From Jeongeupia wiesaeckerbachi (lineage in GTDB: Bacteria > Pseudomonadota > Gammaproteobacteria > Burkholderiales > Chitinibacteraceae): a stretch of 64,000 bases of DNA. Where the stretch lies: contig NZ_CP136946.1 of the NCBI RefSeq assembly GCF_050916355.1, positions 1,922,001 through 1,986,000 on the forward strand. The letters are read 5' to 3'. A model generated the notes under the pieces. The model saw nothing but the letters and a program-made list of their open reading frames with translations. It was not told the DNA's origin and made no database searches. Within the stretch, counting starts at the first letter, position 1. Every line of letters starts with the position of its first letter. Below are positions 28,663-36,539 of the stretch, one piece after another. Both the position numbers and the translations under genes were made by a program.

Positions 28663-30222
28663 TCAGCCCGGTTGCTGGTAGATCACCAGCCGGATGCCCG
28701 GCGACAGTTTCTGCGGATTCCAGCGTTTCAGGTCGTCGGCATCGACGCGGTGCTTGCGCGCGATCGACACCAGCGTATCGCCCGATTTCACCACGTATTC
28801 GCGCTGGATCGGCGCCTTCTTGCCGGCGGCGGTGCGCGTCACGCTGGCGACCTTGAGCGTCGTGCCAAGGCGGACGTCGTCGGCCTTGAGCTGATTCAGC
28901 CGGCGCAGGTCGTCAACATTCATGCCGTAGCGGCTGGCGATGTTGTACAGCGTATCGCCGCGGGCGACGCGGTATTTGATGACGGCAAGCGGCGCGTCGC
29001 TGGCACCGGTATCGACCGGATCGGCGCTGCGGTTTTCGTGCAGGGCGGCCAGCGTCTGACGGTTGGAGACGTCGAGCCCCGGCACGTTCGGCACCAGGAT
29101 GGTTTGGCCGCGCGCGACGCTGTCCTTGCCGATGTCGTTGATGTCCTTCAGCTCGCTGACGTCGATGCCGAACTGCTCGGCGAGCTGCGAGAACGACTCA
29201 CCGCGCTTGGTCACATACGGCTGCCAGTTCAGCAAGGGCTTGTCGTAGTTGGCGAGGTTGCGCTGGAAGGCGGCGACCTTGTCGGCCGGAATCACCAGCT
29301 TGCGGTCGTCCTTGTAGGCGATGATCGGGCGGATGAAGCCCGGGTTGAGCTTGAGCAGCTCCTGCACCGGGGTTTCCGACAGCTCGGCGGCGACCTGGAC
29401 ATCCATGTGCCGGCCGGTGGTGATCGCGGCGAAGTAGGGCTTGTTCGGTACGTCGGCGAGCTGGACGCCGAACGCCGCCGGGTTGGCGATGATATTGCGC
29501 ACGGCCATCAGCTTGGGCACGTAGTTGCGCGTCTCGTTCGGCATGCGCAAGTCGCTGTACGTGGTGCCGAGGCCGGCGGCGGTGTTCTTGGCCTGTGCAC
29601 GCGCCACGGCATTTTCGCCCCAGTTGTACGAGGCCAGCGCCAGTTGCCAGTCGTTGAACTGGCCGTGCAGCGTGCCGAGGTAATCGAGTGCTGCGTCGGT
29701 TGCAGCGATCACATCGCGGCGGCCGTCGTACCACCAGGTGCGCTCGAGTCCGTACTGCTTGCCGGTGGCGGGCATGAACTGCCACATGCCGGTGGCCTTG
29801 ACCGATGATTCGGCCTTGGGGTTGTACGCCGATTCGATCATCGGCAGCAGCGCCAGCTCCATCGGCATGCCGCGGCGTTCGACTTCGTCGGCGACGAAAT
29901 ACAGATAGCGACCGCCGCGCTCGATGATCCGGTTCAGGTATTCGGGACGGCTGGCGTAATAGTTTTCCCATTTCTCGACCAGCGGATCGTCGAGTTCGGG
30001 CATGGCAAAACCGGCGCGCATGCGCGCCCACAGGTCGTCGTACGACTGCATCCGCGAGACTTCGCCGAACAGCAGGTCGACGGTGCGGCTGGTGTCGTCG
30101 GTGACACGGAATAGGGGGTTGTTCAGTTGACCACGGGTATTGAGGTCGGTTGGGGCGGGGGCCGCGATGGCGCTGGCAAAGCTCAGGCCGGCGAGCAGCC
30201 CGGCGAGGGAAAGGAACCGCAT
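28663..30222 (-). CDS. mltD: Membrane-bound lytic murein transglycosylase D
   Basis: 519 residues. A signal peptide (MRFLSLAGLLAGL to AIAAPAP, no lipobox seen) is followed by an SLT transglycosylase domain with the catalytic Glu in LPMIESAYNPKAES and the GMWQFMPATGKQYGL motif. Three LysM peptidoglycan-binding repeats follow (about 355-400, 425-468 and 475-518; for example YRVARGDTLYNIASRYGMN). MltD cuts glycan strands to leave 1,6-anhydro ends. Start 30222 is chosen at the signal peptide. It is downstream of gloB with an 88-base gap, matching the enterobacterial gloB-mltD neighbourhood. Confidence 0.94.
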   Translation of the reverse strand: MRFLSLAGLLAGLSFASAIAAPAPTDLNTRGQLNNPLFRVTDDTSRTVDLLFGEVSRMQSYDDLWARMRAGFAMPELDDPLVEKWENYYASRPEYLNRIIERGGRYLYFVADEVERRGMPMELALLPMIESAYNPKAESSVKATGMWQFMPATGKQYGLERTWWYDGRRDVIAATDAALDYLGTLHGQFNDWQLALASYNWGENAVARAQAKNTAAGLGTTYSDLRMPNETRNYVPKLMAVRNIIANPAAFGVQLADVPNKPYFAAITTGRHMDVQVAAELSETPVQELLKLNPGFIRPIIAYKDDRKLVIPADKVAAFQRNLANYDKPLLNWQPYVTKRGESFSQLAEQFGIDVSELKDINDIGKDSVARGQTILVPNVPGLDVSNRQTLAALHENRSADPVDTGASDAPLAVIKYRVARGDTLYNIASRYGMNVDDLRRLNQLKADDVRLGTTLKVASVTRTAAGKKAPIQREYVVKSGDTLVSIARKHRVDADDLKRWNPQKLSPGIRLVIYQQPG

Positions 30223-30310
30223 GTGACGCGCTCGTTTTTTAATCAGTGGCGCGATGGTGCCGACCCCCGTTGAACGTGTCAACGCAAGCGTTTGATCTGG
30301 CGCTGGGCGG

Positions 30311-31063
30311 TTAGAAATGGTCCTTCCAGCGACGGATCGCTGCAAATACCTCGGGCTCGGTGTCGTCGGTCGCGCCATGATGTCGGGCTGCTCCAATCAC
30401 GCCGGGTTCGCTACAGCGCAGGTAGGGGTTGGTCGCCCGTTCCAGCGCCATATTGCTCGGCAGGGTTGGCAGTCCCTGTGCACGTCTGGCCTGCTCGGTC
30501 ACCTCGCGTTCGCGAAGCGCGGCATTCCCCGGTTCGACTGCCCTGGCAAATTTCAGGTTAGACAGCGTGTATTCGTGTGTACAGCACACCAGCGTGTCGG
30601 CCGGCAGCGCACCCAGCCTGGCAAGTGAGGCGTGCATCTGCGTCGGCGTACCTTCAAACAGCCGGCCGCAGCCGGCGGCGAACAGCGTGTCGCCGCAGAA
30701 CAGCCACGGCGCGGCATGGTAGGCAAGATGGTCGAGCGTATGACCCGGCACCGCGATGACCTCGAACGCCTGATCGAGGACCGTGATCGTCTCTCCACCG
30801 TCCAGCGGCCGATTGACGGCGGCGATGCGGGCCGGGCCATAGACCGGCAGATCGGGGCGGGATGCGAGCAGTTCGGCCAATCCACCGGTATGGTCGTGGT
30901 GGTGGTGGGTGACGAGCAGCGCGCTCAGTTGCAGGCCTTGCGCGGCCAGGAAGTCTTCGAGCGGCGCGGCCAGACCCGGATCAACGGCCAGTGCGCGCCG
31001 GTGGTCGTGCAAAACCCAGATATAATTGTCGTCGAAGATCGGTAACGGGATGAGTTTCAGCAT
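30311..31063 (-). CDS. gloB: Hydroxyacylglutathione hydrolase (glyoxalase II)
   Basis: 250 residues. Hydrolyses S-lactoylglutathione to lactate and glutathione in methylglyoxal detoxification. The metallo-beta-lactamase site THHHHDHTGG gives the binuclear metal ligands; others are VPGHTLDH, LFCGDTLFAAGCGRLFEG and CTHEYTLSNLKFA. Its ATG overlaps that of the divergent methyltransferase (CATG at 31061-31064). Confidence 0.95.
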   Translation of the reverse strand: MLKLIPLPIFDDNYIWVLHDHRRALAVDPGLAAPLEDFLAAQGLQLSALLVTHHHHDHTGGLAELLASRPDLPVYGPARIAAVNRPLDGGETITVLDQAFEVIAVPGHTLDHLAYHAAPWLFCGDTLFAAGCGRLFEGTPTQMHASLARLGALPADTLVCCTHEYTLSNLKFARAVEPGNAALREREVTEQARRAQGLPTLPSNMALERATNPYLRCSEPGVIGAARHHGATDDTEPEVFAAIRRWKDHF

Positions 31064-31838
31064 GACGGGGCTCGTGGACTGCAGTACATCGTTCGACCAT
31101 TTTGCCGACTGGCTGGCGACGCCGCTAGGGCAGGACGTCGCGCGGCAGGAGCGCAGCTGGTATGCGCGGACCGCCGCCGACCTGTTCGGCTACAAGGCCG
31201 TGCAGCTTGAACTGCCGCAGCTCGATGCGCTGGCGACCAACCGGATGTCATGGCGGACCATCGCCGGGCGCAGCGCCGGTTGCACTTTGCATTGCGTGCC
31301 GGAGCAGCTGCCGTTCGCCAACCAGTCGCTCGACTTGCTGGCCTTGCCGCATGTGCTTGATTTCTGCGCCGATCCGCACGCGGTGCTGCGCGAAGTCGAG
31401 CGGGTGCTGGTGCCGGAGGGGCGTCTGCTGGTGACCGGTTTCAACCCGTGGAGCCTGTGGGGCCTGCGCAAATGGCGCAACCGCGACGATGCGCCGTGGA
31501 GCGGCCACTTTGTCGCGTTGCCGCGGCTCAAGGACTGGCTCAAGCTGCTCGGCCTGGAAACGGTGCGTGGCGACTTCCTTTGCTACGGCCTGCCGGTGCA
31601 GCACGAGCGCTGGATTGCGCGCGGTCACCTGTTCGACAACGCCGGCGATCGCTGGTGGCCGGCGGCCGGCGGCATCTACTGCCTCGACGCGGTCAAGCGG
31701 GTCCGCGGCATGCGGGTGATCGGCCCGGCGTGGCGCGGCAAGGTGGTCGTGCCCAAGGCCAAACCGGCCGCCGCGATCGATCAGGTCGCGCTGATCGAAC
31801 GTTTGCGGCAGCAGGCTGCCAAAGACCGTTGCAAGTGA
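31062..31838 (+). CDS. yafS: YafS-like class I SAM-dependent methyltransferase
   Basis: 258 residues from the ATG at 31062; ATG 31050 is also possible. The methyltransferase fold shows CVPEQLPFANQSLDLLALPH (motifs II/III) and EVERVLVPEGRLLVTGFNP (post-motif). The usual GxGxG loop near the N-terminus is not obvious, as also seen in YafS relatives. The position gloB-yafS-rnhA-dnaQ is the same as in E. coli, supporting the name. The substrate is unknown. The start codon shares bases with that of gloB. Confidence 0.85.
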   Translation: MTGLVDCSTSFDHFADWLATPLGQDVARQERSWYARTAADLFGYKAVQLELPQLDALATNRMSWRTIAGRSAGCTLHCVPEQLPFANQSLDLLALPHVLDFCADPHAVLREVERVLVPEGRLLVTGFNPWSLWGLRKWRNRDDAPWSGHFVALPRLKDWLKLLGLETVRGDFLCYGLPVQHERWIARGHLFDNAGDRWWPAAGGIYCLDAVKRVRGMRVIGPAWRGKVVVPKAKPAAAIDQVALIERLRQQAAKDRCK

Positions 31839-31858
31839 GCGCAGCGGTGACCGGTATC

Positions 31859-32137
31859 TCAGGGTTGCGACGGATCGCAACGGCGCGAGGTTTCGACCAG
31901 ATCCCGCAGCAGCTTCTGGCCGTCGTCACGGCTTTTGAGCGGAATTTTCACGTCATGACCGCTGCCGAGGTTGCCGCCACCAAAAATCAGGTGGGCTTCG
32001 GTGTCGGAGAGTTCGACGTATTGCACCACCGTCAGATTGACCCAGCGTTCGCTCTTGTCGTTGCCGGGCAGTTTGTAGGGACAGAACGTCGCGGCCTGGG
32101 CCGAGGCGATACACAAAAGGAATAAGAGGGCGCGCAT
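31859..32137 (-). CDS. Small secreted protein of unknown function between yafS and rnhA
   Basis: 92 residues: signal peptide MRALLFLLCIASAQAA, then a ~76-residue mature domain with two cysteines (TFCPYKLPG and RRCDPSQP) and beta-like segments (VNLTVVQYVEL, AHLIFGGGN). No known family recognised. It interrupts the conserved yafS-rnhA order and runs against it, 18 bases from the rnhA start. The signal peptide and sequence regularity support a true gene. Confidence 0.65.
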   Translation of the reverse strand: MRALLFLLCIASAQAATFCPYKLPGNDKSERWVNLTVVQYVELSDTEAHLIFGGGNLGSGHDVKIPLKSRDDGQKLLRDLVETSRRCDPSQP

Positions 32138-32155
32138 GCCGGGCCTTCGCAAGAT

Positions 32156-32599
32156 ATGACAACAGTTACGATTTATACCGATGGCGCCTGCAAAGGCAAC
32201 CCCGGCCCCGGTGGCTGGGGCGCCCTGCTGCAGTACGGCGCGCAGGAGAAGGAGCTCTGTGGCGGCGAGCGCGATACGACCAATAACCGCATGGAGCTGA
32301 CCGCGGTGATCGAGGCGCTGGCCATCCTCAAGCGGCCGTGCGCGGTCGTGCTGTGGACCGACTCGCAGTACGTGAAGAACGGCATCGAGAGCTGGATCCA
32401 CAACTGGAAGAAGAACGGCTGGAAAACTGCCGACAAGAAACCGGTGAAGAATGCCGACCTGTGGCAGCAGCTCGACGCCGAAGTCGCCCGCCACGCGGTC
32501 AGCTGGCACTGGGTCAAGGGCCATGCCGGCCATGAATTCAACGAGCGCGCCGACCAGCTTGCCAATCGCGGCGTCGACATCGCGCTCGGGAGTGCCTGA
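32156..32599 (+). CDS. rnhA: Ribonuclease HI
   Basis: 147 residues. Degrades RNA in RNA-DNA hybrids. Catalytic acids are visible in VTIYTDGACKGNPGPGGWG, TTNNRMELTAVIEAL and VLWTDSQYVKNGI, with the C-terminal WVKGHAGHEFNERADQLA carrying His and the last Asp. Length is close to the family norm of ~155. The stop overlaps the dnaQ start by one base. Confidence 0.97.
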   Translation: MTTVTIYTDGACKGNPGPGGWGALLQYGAQEKELCGGERDTTNNRMELTAVIEALAILKRPCAVVLWTDSQYVKNGIESWIHNWKKNGWKTADKKPVKNADLWQQLDAEVARHAVSWHWVKGHAGHEFNERADQLANRGVDIALGSA

Positions 32600-33327
32600 T
32601 GCGGCAGATCATTCTCGATACCGAAACCACCGGTCTGCGCGTCGAGGACGGCAACCGCATCCTTGAAATCGCCGCGGTCGAAATGATCGACCGCAAGCTG
32701 TCCAGCGCCGACCGCCACCTGCACCGCTACATCAATCCGGGACGCGACTCGGAAGAGGGCGCGCTGAACGTCCACGGTCTGACGACCGAATTCCTCGCCG
32801 ACAAGCCGAAGTTCGCCGCAATCGCCGACGACTTCCTGCGCTTTGTCGAAGGTGCCGAGCTGATCATCCACAACGCGCCATTCGACGTCGGCTACCTGAA
32901 CATGGAGCTGGGCAAGCTCGGCCACGGTCCGATCACCGACTATGTGTCGGGCGTGATCGACACGCTGAAAATGGCCAAGGACACGTTCCCGGGCAAGCGC
33001 AACAGCCTCGACGCGCTGTGCGACCGCTTCGAGATCGACCGCAGCGGCCGGACGCTACACGGCGCGCTGATCGACTGCGAGCTGCTCGCCGAGGTCTACC
33101 TCGCACTGACGCGAGGCCAGGACAGCCTGCTGATCGATTTCGCCAGCAGCGGCGACGCCGCCGCCGACGCCGCGTCGTTCAGCCAGGGCCGACCGCGCAA
33201 GCCGCTGATCGCCGCCGGTGTGCCGGCCGACGATCTGGCGCAGCACGAGGCCTATCTCGACGTGCTCGACAAATCGGTCAAGGGCACCTGCCTGTGGCGT
33301 GAACTGACCGCGGCCGGAGCGCAATGA
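32599..33327 (+). CDS. dnaQ: DNA polymerase III epsilon subunit (proofreading exonuclease)
   Basis: 242 residues. DEDDh 3'-5' exonuclease motifs: ILDTETTGLRVEDG (Exo I), HNAPFDVGYLNMEL (Exo II) and HGALIDCELLAEVYL (Exo III with catalytic His and Asp). The C-terminal ~60 residues bind the polymerase alpha subunit. It proofreads replication errors. It overlaps rnhA at the start and ispD at the stop (ATGATG), so rnhA-dnaQ-ispD are coupled. Confidence 0.96.
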   Translation: MRQIILDTETTGLRVEDGNRILEIAAVEMIDRKLSSADRHLHRYINPGRDSEEGALNVHGLTTEFLADKPKFAAIADDFLRFVEGAELIIHNAPFDVGYLNMELGKLGHGPITDYVSGVIDTLKMAKDTFPGKRNSLDALCDRFEIDRSGRTLHGALIDCELLAEVYLALTRGQDSLLIDFASSGDAAADAASFSQGRPRKPLIAAGVPADDLAQHEAYLDVLDKSVKGTCLWRELTAAGAQ

Positions 33328-34016
33328 TGGGCGCGATCGCGCTGGTACCGGCGGCCGGCAGCGGCAGCCGCATGGCGAGCGATACGCCGAAACAGTACCT
33401 CGACCTGCTCGGCAAACCGCTGATCTGGCACACGCTGACCGCGCTGCACGCCGTTGCGGCGCTGGAACGCATTTTCGTGGTGATTTCGGCCGAAGATGAA
33501 TGGTGGGACGGCTACGACTGGCAGGATTTTGGCCGGCTGGTGGTGATGCGTTGCGGCGGTGACAGCCGCGCCGAATCGGTGCTGAACGGCCTGCAGGCGC
33601 TGTCGCTGTTTACCGCGTCGGACACCTGGGTGCTGGTCCACGACGCGGCGCGACCGTGCGTCGATCCGGCGCAGGTCGGCGGCATGATAGACACGCTGGC
33701 CGACGACCCGGTCGGCGGCATTCTTGCGCTGCCGGTTGCCGATACGCTGAAGCAGGCAAGTGGCGACACGCGCATCGCCGAAACGACGTCGCGCGCCGGG
33801 CTGTGGCAGGCGCAGACGCCGCAGATGTTCCGGCTGGCGATGCTGGCGGGGGCGCTGGAAACCGGCATGGGCCCGGACATCACCGACGAGGCGAGCGCGC
33901 TGGAAAAGCAGGGCGAATCACCCCGGCTGCTGATGGGCAGCCCGTGGAACCTCAAGGTGACGTATCCGCACGATTTGCAGCTCGCCAGTCTGATTCTGGC
34001 GGCGAGGGAGGACTGA
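33324..34016 (+). CDS. ispD: 2-C-methyl-D-erythritol 4-phosphate cytidylyltransferase
   Basis: 230 residues. Third step of the MEP isoprenoid pathway. The CTP-binding motif is LVPAAGSGSRMASDTPKQYL, followed by VLVHDAARPCVDP and TDEASALEKQG. Start could be 33324 or the adjacent ATG 33327. IspF, a later enzyme of the same pathway, is encoded two genes downstream. Confidence 0.96.
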   Translation: MMGAIALVPAAGSGSRMASDTPKQYLDLLGKPLIWHTLTALHAVAALERIFVVISAEDEWWDGYDWQDFGRLVVMRCGGDSRAESVLNGLQALSLFTASDTWVLVHDAARPCVDPAQVGGMIDTLADDPVGGILALPVADTLKQASGDTRIAETTSRAGLWQAQTPQMFRLAMLAGALETGMGPDITDEASALEKQGESPRLLMGSPWNLKVTYPHDLQLASLILAARED

Positions 34017-34019
34017 GCG

Positions 34020-34508
34020 ATGGCCGAAACCCTGATCATCGAAGGCGGCGACAAGGCCGCCCGTTACGCGTCGTTGCGCGGCCAGCTGGCGGCGCTGCTG
34101 GCCGGCGAGCCGAACCGGACCGCGCGTTTGGCCAATACCGCCGCCGCGCTCAAGCAGACGTTCGACTGGCTGTGGGTCGGCTTCTACCTGATCGACGATG
34201 AACAACTGGTGCTCGGACCCTTTCAGGGGCCGGTGGCGTGCTTCCGGATCGCCCATGGTCGCGGCGTGTGCGGCAGCGCGTGGGCGCGGAATGAAACGCT
34301 GGTCGTCCCCGACGTCGACGCCTTTCCCGGCCACATCGCCTGCTCGTCGGCGTCGCGCTCGGAAATCGTCGTGCCGCTGCGCGACAGCTATGGCGACGTG
34401 ATCGGCGTGCTCGACATCGACAGCGAGCGCTTGAACGAATTCGACGACATCGACGCACGCGAGCTGGAAGCGATTGCCGCGCTGGTCGCCCACGGAGACG
34501 CAGCATGA
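34020..34508 (+). CDS. msrC: Free methionine-(R)-sulfoxide reductase (GAF domain)
   Basis: 162 residues, a single GAF domain. The three conserved cysteines of this enzyme family are in GPVACFRI, GRGVCGSAW and HIACSSASRSEIVVP. It reduces free methionine sulfoxide using thioredoxin. It sits between ispD and ispF, which are otherwise usually adjacent, and its stop overlaps the ispF start (ATGA). Confidence 0.93.
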   Translation: MAETLIIEGGDKAARYASLRGQLAALLAGEPNRTARLANTAAALKQTFDWLWVGFYLIDDEQLVLGPFQGPVACFRIAHGRGVCGSAWARNETLVVPDVDAFPGHIACSSASRSEIVVPLRDSYGDVIGVLDIDSERLNEFDDIDARELEAIAALVAHGDAA

Positions 34509-35005
34509 GAATCGGCCAGGGGTGGGACGTACATCGTCTGGTCGAGGGCCGACCGCTGATCCTCGGCGGCGTGACGATTCCATTCGACAAGGGCCTCCTG
34601 GGCCATTCGGACGCCGACGCCTTGTTGCACGCGATCACCGACGCGGTCCTCGGCGCCGCCGGGCTCGGCGATATCGGCCGGCATTTCCCCGATACCGCGG
34701 TCGAATTCAAGGGCGCCGACAGCCGCGTGCTGCTGCGCGAAGCGGTGCGGCGCGTGGCCGAGGCCGGCTGGCGCGTCGGTAATGTCGACGCCAGCATCCT
34801 GATCCAGCAGCCGAAGATGGCGCCGCACATTCCGCAGATGGTCGCCAATATCGCCGCCGACCTCGGCATCGAGACCGTCGACGTCAACGTCAAGGCCAAG
34901 ACCTACGAGAAGCTCGGTCCGGTCGGCGCATCCGAAGCGGTCGAGGCGCAGGCGGTATGCCTGCTCGAACGCCGCTCGACCGTTTCCGGCCCCTGGGGCC
35001 GCTGA
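34505..35005 (+). CDS. ispF: 2-C-methyl-D-erythritol 2,4-cyclodiphosphate synthase
   Basis: 166 residues. Makes the cyclic diphosphate intermediate of the MEP pathway. Zinc and substrate motifs are GQGWDVHRLVEGRPLILGG, LGHSDADALLHAITDA and GLGDIGRHFPDT. The C-terminus has the usual VNVKAKTYEKLGPVG. Ordinary length. Confidence 0.97.
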   Translation: MRIGQGWDVHRLVEGRPLILGGVTIPFDKGLLGHSDADALLHAITDAVLGAAGLGDIGRHFPDTAVEFKGADSRVLLREAVRRVAEAGWRVGNVDASILIQQPKMAPHIPQMVANIAADLGIETVDVNVKAKTYEKLGPVGASEAVEAQAVCLLERRSTVSGPWGR

Positions 35006-35012
35006 GAACGCG

Positions 35013-35774
35013 ATGCGCGCGCTTGCGCTGCTGCTCGTCGCGCTGGCCGGGCCGGCGCTGGCCGACGTCGTCGACACGCTGCCGCTGCGGCACAAGCCGG
35101 CCGCCGAGATCGTCCCTGCATTGCAGCAGGCGTTTCCCGACGCCGGGATTTCCGGTTTTTACGATCAACTGATCGTTCGCGCGCCCGATGCCGAGACGCT
35201 GGCCAGGATCGCGGCACTGCTCGAACGGCTGGACACGAAGACACAGCGGCTGACGGTGACGGTTGAGCAGCGTGAATCCGGCGCGCAAAGCAGCGTCGAT
35301 GCCGACGCGGCGGTCACCCTCTCCAATCGCGGCAGCGCCGCTGCCGTCCGGCTGGGCGCGACGCAGGCGAGCGGCACGCGCAGTGCGCTGCAACAGGTGG
35401 CGACGATGGACGGCGGCCGGGCGATGATTTCGCTCGGCGAATCGCGCTTTGTGCCGACGCTGTCGTTTGCCTTCCGCCCCGGCTACCGCATCGCGACGTA
35501 TGGCGGCGCGTGGCAGTCGGCCGGCACCGGCTTCTGGGTGGCGCCGCAAATGCTCGGCAGCCAAGTGCGGTTGCGCCTGTATCCGCAGAGCAGCCGTTTC
35601 AATGCCGATGGCAGCATCGCCAGTCGTGAAATCTACAGCGAAGTGGCCGGTGCACTCGGCGAATGGCTGCCGGTCGGCGAGTCGACACAGCAGGCGAGTG
35701 GCGCAGGGCTGGGGGCATCGGCCCAATCCACGAGCCGCTATACGGTCTGGGTCCGTGTCGAGGTCGCGCCCTGA
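35013..35774 (+). CDS. Secretin-like N-domain protein lacking a full secretin channel
   Basis: 253 residues. After a signal peptide (MRALALLLVALAGPALAD) comes an N0/NolW-like secretin short domain (about 20-75, LPLRHKPAAEIVPALQQAFP ... ALLERLDTKTQ). The rest contains beta-rich stretches resembling secretin core strands (SLGESRFVPT, FWVAPQMLGSQVRLRLYP) but is too short for a complete pore. It follows ispF by only 7 bases. Possible pilotin-like or orphan secretin fragment function; nothing certain. Confidence 0.72.
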   Translation: MRALALLLVALAGPALADVVDTLPLRHKPAAEIVPALQQAFPDAGISGFYDQLIVRAPDAETLARIAALLERLDTKTQRLTVTVEQRESGAQSSVDADAAVTLSNRGSAAAVRLGATQASGTRSALQQVATMDGGRAMISLGESRFVPTLSFAFRPGYRIATYGGAWQSAGTGFWVAPQMLGSQVRLRLYPQSSRFNADGSIASREIYSEVAGALGEWLPVGESTQQASGAGLGASAQSTSRYTVWVRVEVAP

Positions 35775-35792
35775 TCGCGGCGCGCGCCGAAG

Positions 35793-36539
35793 TCAGTCTG
35801 TCGTGCCCGGAAACGGTGTGTCGGCGAGCGTGAACATCGCGATGCCATCGGCGTCGATACGCAGATAACCACCCTCGCCGGCATGCCAGTCGGGCAGTAC
35901 CCACCGTGTGCCATGGGTGCCGCGATGCCGCGCCGGCCGGTGCGTGTGGCCGTGGATCAGCGTGGCGACGCCGGCCGTGCGCATCGCCGTGGCGACGGCG
36001 CCATCGTTGACGTCCATGATGGCCTCCGCCTTGCGCCGGTTCATCGCCGTCGATTTTTCCCGCAATTTGGCGGCTTCGCGGTTGCGCCAGCGATAGGGCA
36101 GCCGGCGCCACAGCCATTGCACCAGCGGATTGCGCACGATGCGGCGGAAGCGCTGGTAGTCGACGTCGTCGGTGCAGTAGGCGTCGCCGTGGGCAAGCAG
36201 CAGTGTGTCGCCAAAGGGCGCGATGGCCAGCGGATCGGCGATCAGTGTCAGCCCGGCATCGTGGGCAAAGCGCTTGCCGCACAGGAAGTCGCGGTTGCCG
36301 GCCATGAAGTACACCGCGACGCCGGTGGCCGCGAGCGCGCGCAGCTCCGCCGCGCGCGCGGCGTAGAACGGCTCGCCGAGCTGATCGTCACCGATCCAGA
36401 CTTCGAACAAGTCGCCGAGGATGTACAAGGCCTGGGCGCGCCGGGCCGGGCCGGCGACGAAGCGGCCGAAAGCGTCGACCGTCGCCGGGTCGGCCGGGGA
36501 CAGGTGCAGGTCTGAAATCAGCAGGACGGGATCAGGCAT
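35793..36539 (-). CDS. lpxH: UDP-2,3-diacylglucosamine diphosphatase LpxH
   Basis: 248 residues. Calcineurin-like phosphoesterase of lipid A synthesis, releasing lipid X and UMP. Metal motifs: LLISDLHLSP, ILGDLFEVWIGDD, MAGNRDFLCG, LLAHGDAYCTDD and IHGHTHRPA. ATG 36539 overlaps the stop of the upstream diguanylate cyclase by 8 bases. Upstream extension in the frame is antisense-like and rejected. Confidence 0.96.
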   Translation of the reverse strand: MPDPVLLISDLHLSPADPATVDAFGRFVAGPARRAQALYILGDLFEVWIGDDQLGEPFYAARAAELRALAATGVAVYFMAGNRDFLCGKRFAHDAGLTLIADPLAIAPFGDTLLLAHGDAYCTDDVDYQRFRRIVRNPLVQWLWRRLPYRWRNREAAKLREKSTAMNRRKAEAIMDVNDGAVATAMRTAGVATLIHGHTHRPARHRGTHGTRWVLPDWHAGEGGYLRIDADGIAMFTLADTPFPGTTD

